Positions 1 to 7,386 of a stretch of 10,729 nt of DNA are shown here, one piece after another. The stretch's first letter is position 1. Every line of letters starts with the position of its first letter. Both the position numbers and the translations under genes were made by a program. The notes beneath the pieces are model-generated. The model saw only the letters and a program-made list of their open reading frames with translations, was not told the DNA's origin and did not search any database. The stretch covers positions 1 through 10,729 of the forward strand of contig CAAEQF010000054.1 of the NCBI GenBank assembly GCA_900758075.1, read 5' to 3'. This DNA comes from Coriobacteriia bacterium (GTDB lineage: Bacteria > Actinomycetota > Coriobacteriia > Coriobacteriales > QAMH01).

Positions 1-33
1 CCCCGCCGCCATCGCGAGAACCCATCCCCCTTG

Positions 34-3000
34 TCAGAAGCGCAAGGCGTGGCGACGCTGCTTGTCCTCGTACATGCGGCTATCCGCGATGGCGAGCATC
101 TCCATGTAAGAATAGTCGCCCTCCCCGCTCCAGACATACCCGAGCGATACGTCGAGCCCGTGCCTGTCCAGATCCGCGCGCAGGCGTTTGACCGCCAGAT
201 CGGCGTTTTCGGCATTCGGCATGTCGGACACGACGAGGAACTCGTCACCGCCGACCCTGAACACGCTGTTGAAATCGAAGCACGACCCCAGCACCTCTGC
301 CGTAGACTTGACGATCTCGTCACCGGCAGAATGCCCGTCGTTGTCGTTCGTGCGCTTGAGCCAGTCGATGTCGCAGTACACGAAGACGCGCTTCTTGCCC
401 TTGTCGAGGTTGCGGAAAAACGACGCGAGCCCCCGTCGGTTGAATGCGTTGGTGAGCGGGTCGCGAATCGACAGCGCCTGCAGCGCGTCCATCGCATCGC
501 GGTTGCGCAGCAGCGACTCGACGAAGTGCGACAGCATGAGCAGGATGCTCTCCGCCGGCCTCACGTCCGTCGTCCGCGAGAGGTCGAGCCCGAACACCCC
601 GACGAGTTCCCCGTCGCGCTTGAGCGGTGCGACAATCGCGCTCGCGATGTCGAGGTCGCGCAGGCGCCGCTTGAGAGAAACCGGCAGCTCGACTTCAGAG
701 ACACCTCCCGAATACGACAAGACGGCGTTCGCCTCGAAGACACCGCTCCATTCCGCAAGTGCCCCCGAGGGGACCTCGTTCACCCACACGTCAATCGACG
801 GAAGACCCTCGCGGTGCCACTCGTAGCTGTTGTCGATGTGCCCAGCATCGTCTTGCTCGAGAATGTACACGTGGTCCGCCTCCAGGCCGCGTCCCACTTT
901 CTCGATAAGTTTCTCGATACCCACGCCCGGATTTCGCTCCAGCAGGGCAATCGAGACGGCATCGTTCACGAACTTCTCGTTGCGCAGCAGCCGCGAGCTT
1001 TCCCCGCCAGTCGCATACAAGGCCTTGACCTCGTTTGCGATCTCGAAGCGGTACAGCTTGCCGTGCCAGGGGACGAGCGTGTCCCGAAGCAGGTAGGTGC
1101 CTCCCGCTAAGGGGTTGTGGTACTCCCATTCGAGAAACGCGTCGTCGGAAAGACGCGCGTTGGTGCAGAACTCGCACGGCGCAGACCTCCCCTGCAAGAC
1201 CTCGTAGCATTTCCTGCCCAGAAGCGACGAGTCCCTGGAAAGCCCGCAATCTTCACGACCCCTTTCATTAAGGTATACGAGCGAGTAATCGTCAACATCC
1301 GCCATATAGACGACGCTGCTCATCGAGTCGAACTTGCGGCGGTCGAACATCAGCAGGTCCTTCGCGTGCATGTCGACCTCGGAAGGACGCTCGACAAGGT
1401 CGGTGAGGCGGCCCTGCGCGAGCGCATAGAGCTCCATCGGGGTATCCGCCTCAGAGCCCAGCGCGACTGCGCACAGGGCATGCAGCGTGCACGGCTTGCC
1501 CTGCACCTCGTGGATGTCGTTTACCGCCTCTTCCAGGCGACGCGCCAGATCCTGCAGCGCCGTGGGCGTAAGCCCCTTCTTGAATACGACGAACTGCCCG
1601 CCCGCGACCCTGCCAAGCGCCCCGGACTCTTTCAAAATCGCCCTGACTCTGTCAGCGATGGTCCTGAGCAGCCGGCCGCCAAAGACGGGGCCATACGAGG
1701 CGGCGATTCTGGCGTATTCCGGGACGTCGAGGAGCAGCACCGCGTAGCGCTGGTCGTGGTAACGGTAGTTCTCCGCATACTCGAGTGCCGTGATGACAGA
1801 GCCGCGCACGTTCATGGCGCTGGTGACCGAATCGACGAACAACGCGGCACGCAGGCTCCGCTCGCAGGCTGTGGCGCGCTCGGCATCGACGAAATACCCC
1901 ATGAGGCCGACGATCTTGCCATTGACGTCGTAGACGGGAATCTCGTTCGCAATGATGCTGTGCACGACGCCTTTGATGATGCACTTGCCGGGTGCGTCCT
2001 TGATGTGCTTGCCGTACTTGATGACATCGAGCTCGTCTTGCCTGAACGGCACCTCGTCGATATACCAGCCCATGTCCTCATCCGTCTTGCCGAGCACCTC
2101 TGCCTCGGAGCTCATGCCCCAGTAGTCGAGAAACGCCTTGCTCACCGCGACGAAACGACGCTCGGTATCCTTCCAGAACATGCACAGGCTGGTCTCGCGC
2201 ATAGTGCTTGCCCAGACGTCATGAAACGTCAGCACGTTCTCGCCGAAGGCCACGGCCTCGTGCTGTGGGGTATTCCGGCACAAAATCTCTTTGGGAAAAG
2301 CGGGTTTGTCGTGGACGACATCCATGACCTGTGTGCCGTTCGACCTGCTCAGCATGAGCAGGCGGTGCGTCTTCCACTCGAACGCCCCCGTGTTGGGGTC
2401 GTAGGTCCGAAACGTCTCGCTAATCATGCCGCCCGGCGCGCTCGCCAGCCGCTTTGCAACGGTGTTGGAATCGGCGAACGCGAGATATGCCTCCCTGTCA
2501 TCGGGGTAGATCATCTGCGCGGCGTACCGTTGCACGTACTGTGCCAGCCCGTGCTCGAACTCCTCCTCGTCCGAGGCGAACGACCCATTGCGCGAGATGA
2601 CCTCGAGGCTGTCGGCATCGAGATGGAACACGCCGATGAACGAGCAGAACTGCGAAAACTCGCGCATGCGCATGTCGATGCGCATGCGGTGGTCGAGCGT
2701 GTCGTCGCAGTGCGTCATGTTCTCCAGCACCACCTGGAACACGCGCGTACCCTCGTTGCGCGCAATGAGCCGCGACTCGAGCCTCACCAGGTTCGGCTCT
2801 TCGGGAAGCACCGTCACCACCCGCTCGCCTCTGGCCCGCTCTGCCTTTGCCGCGGCAGAGCGCAGCACGTTCGACAGAAGCGAACCTTGCTGGTTTGCTT
2901 TCGCGAGCGAGGACTCGAACGAGACCGACCCGATGCTCTCGAGCTCGTCTCGATACGGCTGGTTCACGAACAACGGTTCGATCGTGTCCTGCGCATCCAT

Positions 3001-4761
3001 GGAAAGCAGCGCGTTCGGCCGCTCCGAGACCACGTCGACCTTCCCGACCGTGTTCCAGAGCTTGCGCCAGCTCCGGCGCTCGATCGTCTCGGCATGGGAG
3101 TCCAGCCATTCCGCCGCGCTGTCGCAGCTCAGTGGCTTGGAGAAGTAGAAGCCCTGCAGCTTCTCGCATCCGATAGACTTCAAGAACTCGACTTGCCTCT
3201 CGGTCTCGACGCCTTCTGCCAACGTGGAGACGCCCAGGCGCTTGAGCGCTCTGACAACGGCTCTGATGAGTATCCGGGACTTCTCGGAAAAATCGCTCAA
3301 GAAACCCATGTCGAGCTTGATCTCGTTGAAATCGGTGCCTTTCAAGACGTTGAGCGAAGAGTACCCGCTTCCAAAGTCGTCCATCCACACCTGATAGCCC
3401 GCCTGATGGAAGCGTTCGACGGCAGTCTTCACCTCGGGGCCGTACTGCACGACGGACTCGGTGATCTCTATGTTGAGGTAGTCGCGCGGAATATCGCACG
3501 CGCGCACGACGCGCTCGATTTCCTCGAAGACGTCCTCTTTCAGGAAGTCGAGCCGCGACAGGTTGACCGAGATGGGAGCGCAAGGCTTACCCTGCCCGAA
3601 CCACTCCATCGCCTCTTCGCATACGCGTTTCACGATATAGCCGTCGAGCTTCTGGATGAGCTGCGCCTTTTCGAGCGCGGGCACGAACACGCTCGGCGGG
3701 ATGGGGCCAAACACGGGGTCGTCCCAGCGCGCGAGGGCCTCGAAGCCGCAAGTCTCGCCTGTGAGCGTGCGCACGATGGGCTGGAAGAACGGCTGAACCC
3801 ACCCCTTGTCGAGGGCGTCGTCAAGAGACTGCCTGACATAGCGGGCGAGCATGTCCTCGCGATCCATCTCGGTGCTGTACCTGACGAAGCGCAGCTGCGC
3901 ATCGTCTCTGATCGACTCGCAGGCCGTACGCGCGCGGTCGCACGCCGCCGCCACATCCCCCTCGTCTTCGATGGGAGCGTATCCGCACTTGAGCGTGGTC
4001 GCGATGTTCTCGCCGAGCTTGGAGACGAGCTGTGCTGCCTCCCCCTTGGCGAGCTTCGCGCGAATCTCGTCGAGGTCTCCGATAACCGTGAAGCGGTCGT
4101 CGGAGACACGGCAGACCGTGCACCCGGAATAGCATTTCTGGAGGCCACGGCCCACTTGCTTGAGCAGTTCGTCGCCCTCCTCGAATCCGAATGCCGCGTT
4201 GAAGGCCTTCATGCCCTTGATGTCGAAGTATGCGAGCGCGGGCGTGCCGCCCTGCGCCAGGATGCGGCGCACCTCGACCCCGCCGAACGTGAGCAGGTAG
4301 GACATGTCGGGAAGCTCGGTGACCGTGCTCGTGTACGTGTTCTCTTTCCGCGCGTTCACATCCTCGAAGTAGATGACCGCATACTCGGTGCCATCGTCGA
4401 GGTGCTTTATCTGCCCGCGGGCGTGCACGACATGGCACGTATCCGAGCCGAACAGCTTGCGTCGGTAGACGACGTCGAGCACGCCGCCGTTTTGGCAAAA
4501 CTCGTTGACCTTGTCGATGAAACGCGGGCGGTCGACCTCGTCGACCTGCCCGAACGCCACGGGCGTGCCCACCACTTTCAGGTAGTCGTCTGCCGTGCTG
4601 CCCGCGCCGAGCATCATCTCGGCAAGGGCATTCGTGGCGGCGATGGGCACGATCTGCCCGTCGATTTTCTGGTAGATGACGTACGCCGCGCTCGCGTTGG
4701 CTATGAGCTTCTTGAAGTCAGCTTGTCGGATCTTGCTCTCGTGCGCTTTCACACAAACCAT
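34..4761 (-). CDS. Multi-sensor cyclic-di-GMP protein (PAS, degenerate GGDEF, EAL, PAS repeats, GAF, GGDEF)
   Basis: A 1575-residue protein with no visible signal peptide or membrane helix, so probably cytoplasmic. Domains in order: PAS-like 15-140; degenerate GGDEF about 170-295 (signature replaced by SDDRF at 220-224); EAL about 305-560; PAS-like modules about 570-690, 695-820 and 850-960; second degenerate GGDEF 970-1130 (AGGQF at 1053-1057); PAS with cysteines 1145-1245; GAF about 1265-1415; intact GGDEF 1425-1575 (GGDEF at 1504-1508, no RxxD inhibitory site). The EAL domain keeps its expected metal and catalytic residues (E341, N400, E432, D461, D462, K482, E516, Q536), so phosphodiesterase activity is likely; diguanylate cyclase activity is possible at the C-terminus. 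It lies 29 nt after fbp and is probably co-transcribed. The ATG at 4761 directly abuts GGGGG with no spacing, so the GTG three codons in (4752) is the better-spaced start. Function as a c-di-GMP enzyme is confident; the sensed signals are unknown. Confidence 0.93.
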   Translation of the reverse strand: MVCVKAHESKIRQADFKKLIANASAAYVIYQKIDGQIVPIAATNALAEMMLGAGSTADDYLKVVGTPVAFGQVDEVDRPRFIDKVNEFCQNGGVLDVVYRRKLFGSDTCHVVHARGQIKHLDDGTEYAVIYFEDVNARKENTYTSTVTELPDMSYLLTFGGVEVRRILAQGGTPALAYFDIKGMKAFNAAFGFEEGDELLKQVGRGLQKCYSGCTVCRVSDDRFTVIGDLDEIRAKLAKGEAAQLVSKLGENIATTLKCGYAPIEDEGDVAAACDRARTACESIRDDAQLRFVRYSTEMDREDMLARYVRQSLDDALDKGWVQPFFQPIVRTLTGETCGFEALARWDDPVFGPIPPSVFVPALEKAQLIQKLDGYIVKRVCEEAMEWFGQGKPCAPISVNLSRLDFLKEDVFEEIERVVRACDIPRDYLNIEITESVVQYGPEVKTAVERFHQAGYQVWMDDFGSGYSSLNVLKGTDFNEIKLDMGFLSDFSEKSRILIRAVVRALKRLGVSTLAEGVETERQVEFLKSIGCEKLQGFYFSKPLSCDSAAEWLDSHAETIERRSWRKLWNTVGKVDVVSERPNALLSMDAQDTIEPLFVNQPYRDELESIGSVSFESSLAKANQQGSLLSNVLRSAAAKAERARGERVVTVLPEEPNLVRLESRLIARNEGTRVFQVVLENMTHCDDTLDHRMRIDMRMREFSQFCSFIGVFHLDADSLEVISRNGSFASDEEEFEHGLAQYVQRYAAQMIYPDDREAYLAFADSNTVAKRLASAPGGMISETFRTYDPNTGAFEWKTHRLLMLSRSNGTQVMDVVHDKPAFPKEILCRNTPQHEAVAFGENVLTFHDVWASTMRETSLCMFWKDTERRFVAVSKAFLDYWGMSSEAEVLGKTDEDMGWYIDEVPFRQDELDVIKYGKHIKDAPGKCIIKGVVHSIIANEIPVYDVNGKIVGLMGYFVDAERATACERSLRAALFVDSVTSAMNVRGSVITALEYAENYRYHDQRYAVLLLDVPEYARIAASYGPVFGGRLLRTIADRVRAILKESGALGRVAGGQFVVFKKGLTPTALQDLARRLEEAVNDIHEVQGKPCTLHALCAVALGSEADTPMELYALAQGRLTDLVERPSEVDMHAKDLLMFDRRKFDSMSSVVYMADVDDYSLVYLNERGREDCGLSRDSSLLGRKCYEVLQGRSAPCEFCTNARLSDDAFLEWEYHNPLAGGTYLLRDTLVPWHGKLYRFEIANEVKALYATGGESSRLLRNEKFVNDAVSIALLERNPGVGIEKLIEKVGRGLEADHVYILEQDDAGHIDNSYEWHREGLPSIDVWVNEVPSGALAEWSGVFEANAVLSYSGGVSEVELPVSLKRRLRDLDIASAIVAPLKRDGELVGVFGLDLSRTTDVRPAESILLMLSHFVESLLRNRDAMDALQALSIRDPLTNAFNRRGLASFFRNLDKGKKRVFVYCDIDWLKRTNDNDGHSAGDEIVKSTAEVLGSCFDFNSVFRVGGDEFLVVSDMPNAENADLAVKRLRADLDRHGLDVSLGYVWSGEGDYSYMEMLAIADSRMYEDKQRRHALRF

Positions 4762-4790
4762 CCCCCGTAGGCGAATACGTGTCTCTGGAG

Positions 4791-6380
4791 TTATTCAAGC
4801 ACACGCACATCCGAAGTCAAATCGACGTCCGTCATTAAAGCGGCCGCGCGTCCCGCGAAGGGCTGGTGGGCATACAGGGCAAGCCCACGCTCTGACGAGA
4901 CGAGCGTGAAGCCCGCGATACCGGTGTTTCTCTGGTAGGGCTTGGACATGCCGCCGTCGATATCGATGACGCGGCCCGCGCACTTGACGGGATCCTCGCC
5001 ATCCTTGACCTTAACGGGCACGTGTCCGCAGACGATGCGAGAGCGGGAAGGGTCCATCCCGAACTCCTCGAATATGCCCGCGACGACGCGCTCGTCCTCG
5101 CACAACGTGTAGAACGGGTTTTTGACCTCCTTGCGCGCAGCCTTGTCGGCGACGAGGTAGATCTCGAACGTGGCCATCTTGCTCTTGGCGAAAAGCGGCG
5201 AGCCCTGGCCGAGCCACAGGTACCACAAAAGGTCGGCCCCGCGCTTGCGCCCTGCGGCATCGCCTGCCGTGAAGGCAGCACGCACGTAGGAATCCACCAG
5301 GTCGAACAGCACCCTGCCCTTGCAGGTCTGCCCGAACAGCGTGACCTCCTTGAGAGTGCCGTCCGCGTTGAGCGGCACGCACGCGTGGAAGACGAGGAAA
5401 TCCCCGCAGATCTTGTAGAGGCTCCCCTTCTCGATGAGGACCTGCATGTGGCGCTGAAGGCGCGCGCAGCCGGTGAAGGCGGCCACGAGCTGTTGCATGA
5501 GCGCCTCCTCATCTTCGCTCAGCGAATACGGGTCGGACCAGTCGACCGTCGGGAACACGGGATCGGTAATCGCGTACTCGACGCCGTCGACTTCGACGGT
5601 GCCGCGCTCGCGGTTGATAGTGTGGAGCAGCTTGCGGTCGGAAAGCCCGAACGAGGGATACTCGTCGATGGTCTGCGCCTCGACCTTGAACTGAAGGATT
5701 GCCATGGCCTTCTGGATTTTGACCGTCGTGGCGAGCTCTTCGGGGGAAAGCTCGGGATGCTCGCCCTTGAGCGCGTAGCCCACGCACGGGTCGTCCCCAT
5801 AGGCACTCGCCGCAAAGTCGCGCAAGGGCGTGAGGTCGATGCCGTAGGCGTCCTCGAGAACCGACAGGTTGGCATAGCGCGCGCAGTTGCGCACGACATG
5901 CGCGATGCAGCCGCGCTGCCCGAGCGCGGCGCCCATCCAGACGACGTCATGATTGCCCCACTGGATGTCGACGTTATCGGAGGTGGCGAGCTCGTCCATT
6001 ATGAGCTCGGGGGCGGGCCCGCGGTCGTAGATGTCGCCCGCCAGATGCACCCTGCCCACGGCGAGGCGTTGGATTGCCTCGCAAGTCTCGACGATGCCGG
6101 CCTCCTCGCGAGGCTCCCTCCCAGCTTCGCGTGCGAAGCTGCGGTACAGCCATGCGAGCTGTTCGGCATGCGATGCGCCGCCATCTCCAAGCAGTCGCGA
6201 CTTCTCCTGCGGGTAGTAGACGAGCGTGGCGAGCTCGGCGCGCTCGGATACGCCGAGCGTATCGGAGAACTGCGCGTCGATGCGCGCGCGGATCGCCCCG
6301 CAGGCGCTCCTCACGATGTGCGAGAACTCCTCGTACTCGCCGTGCGGGTCGGAGATGAACAGCTCGGGTGCTGCGCTCAT
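4791..6380 (-). CDS. fbp: Class III fructose-1,6-bisphosphatase (compact form)
   Basis: Hydrolyses fructose 1,6-bisphosphate to fructose 6-phosphate in gluconeogenesis; metal-dependent and cytoplasmic. The metallophosphoesterase signature is clear: SDPHGEY at residues 10-16, GDIYDRG at 115-121, GNHD at 142-145, and GHVPVK at 452-457, followed by a conserved IDIDGG and YQRNTGIAG tail. It resembles Bacillus subtilis Fbp, recalled from memory. At 529 residues it is much shorter than the roughly 640-670 of that family: the segment before the first motif, a stretch between the first and second motifs, and the C-terminal tail are all reduced. I chose the ATG at 6380 because AAAGGA lies 8 nt upstream and the metal-binding motif follows at once. 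A 68-codon upstream extension is open but arginine-rich, unlike the family, and would run through the divergent promoter region. The c-di-GMP gene follows on the same strand. Confidence 0.93.
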   Translation of the reverse strand: MSAAPELFISDPHGEYEEFSHIVRSACGAIRARIDAQFSDTLGVSERAELATLVYYPQEKSRLLGDGGASHAEQLAWLYRSFAREAGREPREEAGIVETCEAIQRLAVGRVHLAGDIYDRGPAPELIMDELATSDNVDIQWGNHDVVWMGAALGQRGCIAHVVRNCARYANLSVLEDAYGIDLTPLRDFAASAYGDDPCVGYALKGEHPELSPEELATTVKIQKAMAILQFKVEAQTIDEYPSFGLSDRKLLHTINRERGTVEVDGVEYAITDPVFPTVDWSDPYSLSEDEEALMQQLVAAFTGCARLQRHMQVLIEKGSLYKICGDFLVFHACVPLNADGTLKEVTLFGQTCKGRVLFDLVDSYVRAAFTAGDAAGRKRGADLLWYLWLGQGSPLFAKSKMATFEIYLVADKAARKEVKNPFYTLCEDERVVAGIFEEFGMDPSRSRIVCGHVPVKVKDGEDPVKCAGRVIDIDGGMSKPYQRNTGIAGFTLVSSERGLALYAHQPFAGRAAALMTDVDLTSDVRVLE

Positions 6381-6440
6381 GGGTGGTGTCCTTTTCTCTC
6401 GTTCGCCCTCGTGACGCCGCCGTATGCGCCCCTGCGACTG

Positions 6441-6452
6441 CAAGGCGCCTTG
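6441..6452. promoter_or_regulatory. 12-bp perfect palindrome at the divergent promoter
   Basis: CAAGGCGCCTTG is a perfect palindrome in the fbp/phosphatase intergenic region. It overlaps the first three bases of the proposed plus-strand -35 box at 6450-6455, a position suitable for an operator. No regulator is encoded nearby and only one copy of this exact sequence was noticed, so operator function is inference. Confidence 0.3.
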
Positions 6453-6479
6453 GCGGGTTTGTACCTCCGCGACTACTAT
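6450..6479 (+). promoter_or_regulatory. Candidate promoter for the tyrosine phosphatase gene, overlapping a minus-strand -10
   Basis: TTGGCG (6450-6455) and TACTAT (6474-6479) form a -35/-10 pair with an 18-nt spacer, giving a leader of roughly 90 nt before the GTG at 6575. Read on the opposite strand, the same bases give TATAGT (6480 to 6475), a possible -10 for fbp, though its -35 is poor. The two divergent promoters may therefore overlap. The remainder of the 194-nt gap shows no gene. Confidence 0.45.
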
Positions 6480-6526
6480 ACCCGCAATCCGCTCTCGAAT
6501 GCCGTGCAGCATTCTGGCAAGTCGCA

Positions 6527-6532
6527 TACAAT
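6527..6532 (+). promoter_or_regulatory. Second -10-like element for the tyrosine phosphatase gene
   Basis: TACAAT matches the sigma-70 -10 consensus at five of six positions and lies 42 nt before the GTG start, a normal leader length. No convincing -35 box is seen 16-18 nt upstream. Confidence 0.35.
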
Positions 6533-6574
6533 AGCTGCCTGCATCTACAAGCCAGCGTCGAACAAGGAGCTTGC

Positions 6575-7354
6575 GTGGCCTCAATCGAACTTGAGGGCGT
6601 GGAAAATGTCCGTGACCTGGGCGGTATTCCCACCGCGGACGGACGGCACGTCAGGCGCGGCCTCATCTATCGCGGCAGCGCGCTGTTCCACGCGACCGAT
6701 GCCGACAAGGACCTGCTGTTCCGACAGCTCGGCATCGAGTGCGTCATCGACCTGCGCACCGGCTGGGAACGCGCGGCCAAGCCCGACCCCGTCCCCGAGA
6801 AGGTCGAGTACCTGCGCATCCCCTACTTCGACCAGGAAACCCTCGGTATCGACTACTGTAAGCCCATCGCGGACACGATCGTGATCGGCAACGACTTCGC
6901 CTGCGACCCGCACGACTTCTACTCCTCGATGGCAAACCCCATCACCATCGACCAGATGCGGAAGAGCGTGGACTCCGTCTTCTCGCGCGCCGCGCACGGC
7001 AAGCCGGTCTACGAGCACTGCTCGGGCGGCAAGGACCGCGCGGGGGTCACGGCGTTTCTTCTGCTCACGGTGCTGGGCGTGAGCTACGAGGAGGCCATGA
7101 GGGACTACCTGCTCACCAATGTCTCGCGCGAGCGCCACATCGGGCACATCTACCAGCGCTTCTTGCGCCTGACGCAAGGCGACGAGGACTACGCCCAGCT
7201 CATCACCGAGGCTCACAGCGCGCGGACGCAAAACGTCGACGCGTTTCTGGCGGAGGTGCACCGCCGCTACGGGAGCACAGACGACTTCATCCGCAACCAG
7301 CTGCGCATCAGCGACGTCGCGCGCGAGCAGTTCCAGGCACAGTGCCTCGAGTAG
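6575..7354 (+). CDS. Tyrosine-protein / phosphoinositide phosphatase of the HCxxGKDR family
   Basis: A 259-residue phosphatase of the Y_phosphatase3 type, related to mycobacterial MptpB and Listeria LipA. The catalytic P-loop is visible as HCSGGKDRAG at residues 148-157, with nucleophile C149 and the phosphate-binding R155 (C-x5-R). The N-terminal family signature NVRDLGG is at 11-17, followed by a conserved Y-R-G-S segment and VIDLRT at 58-62. Lysine at the third P-loop position (K153) and D154 are typical of members acting on phosphoinositides as well as phosphotyrosine; the actual substrate cannot be read from sequence. There is no signal peptide, so it is probably cytoplasmic. The GTG start at 6575 is preceded by AAGGAG (6564-6569) at 5-nt spacing and places the family signature next to the N-terminus; a longer upstream reading runs through the promoter region. 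It diverges from fbp and converges on the phosphotransferase gene. Confidence 0.9.
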   Translation: MASIELEGVENVRDLGGIPTADGRHVRRGLIYRGSALFHATDADKDLLFRQLGIECVIDLRTGWERAAKPDPVPEKVEYLRIPYFDQETLGIDYCKPIADTIVIGNDFACDPHDFYSSMANPITIDQMRKSVDSVFSRAAHGKPVYEHCSGGKDRAGVTAFLLLTVLGVSYEEAMRDYLLTNVSRERHIGHIYQRFLRLTQGDEDYAQLITEAHSARTQNVDAFLAEVHRRYGSTDDFIRNQLRISDVAREQFQAQCLE

Positions 7355-7386
7355 CTGCACTTGCCTGAGGGACGGCAGCGCCGCGC

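Noticed and set aside
1117..4770. A 1217-codon open frame on the plus strand opposite the c-di-GMP gene.
   Set aside because: It is antisense to a gene with clear domain motifs, its product is rich in Arg, His and Asp with no recognisable domain, and such mirror frames are usual in GC-rich DNA.
6381..6584. Upstream extension of fbp by 68 codons to an ATG at 6584.
   Set aside because: The extension is arginine-rich, unlike the family, covers the divergent promoter region and overlaps the phosphatase start, whereas the ATG at 6380 has a good ribosome binding site.
5022..6884. A 620-codon plus-strand open frame across fbp and into the phosphatase gene.
   Set aside because: It is antisense to fbp and out of frame with the phosphatase; there are no motifs and no ribosome binding site supports it.
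7335..7386. Short inverted repeat AGGCACAGTGCCT (7335-7347) and nearby TGCC/GGCA arms as a terminator between convergent genes.
   Set aside because: The first lies inside the coding sequence, the stems are short, and no T-run follows on either strand.
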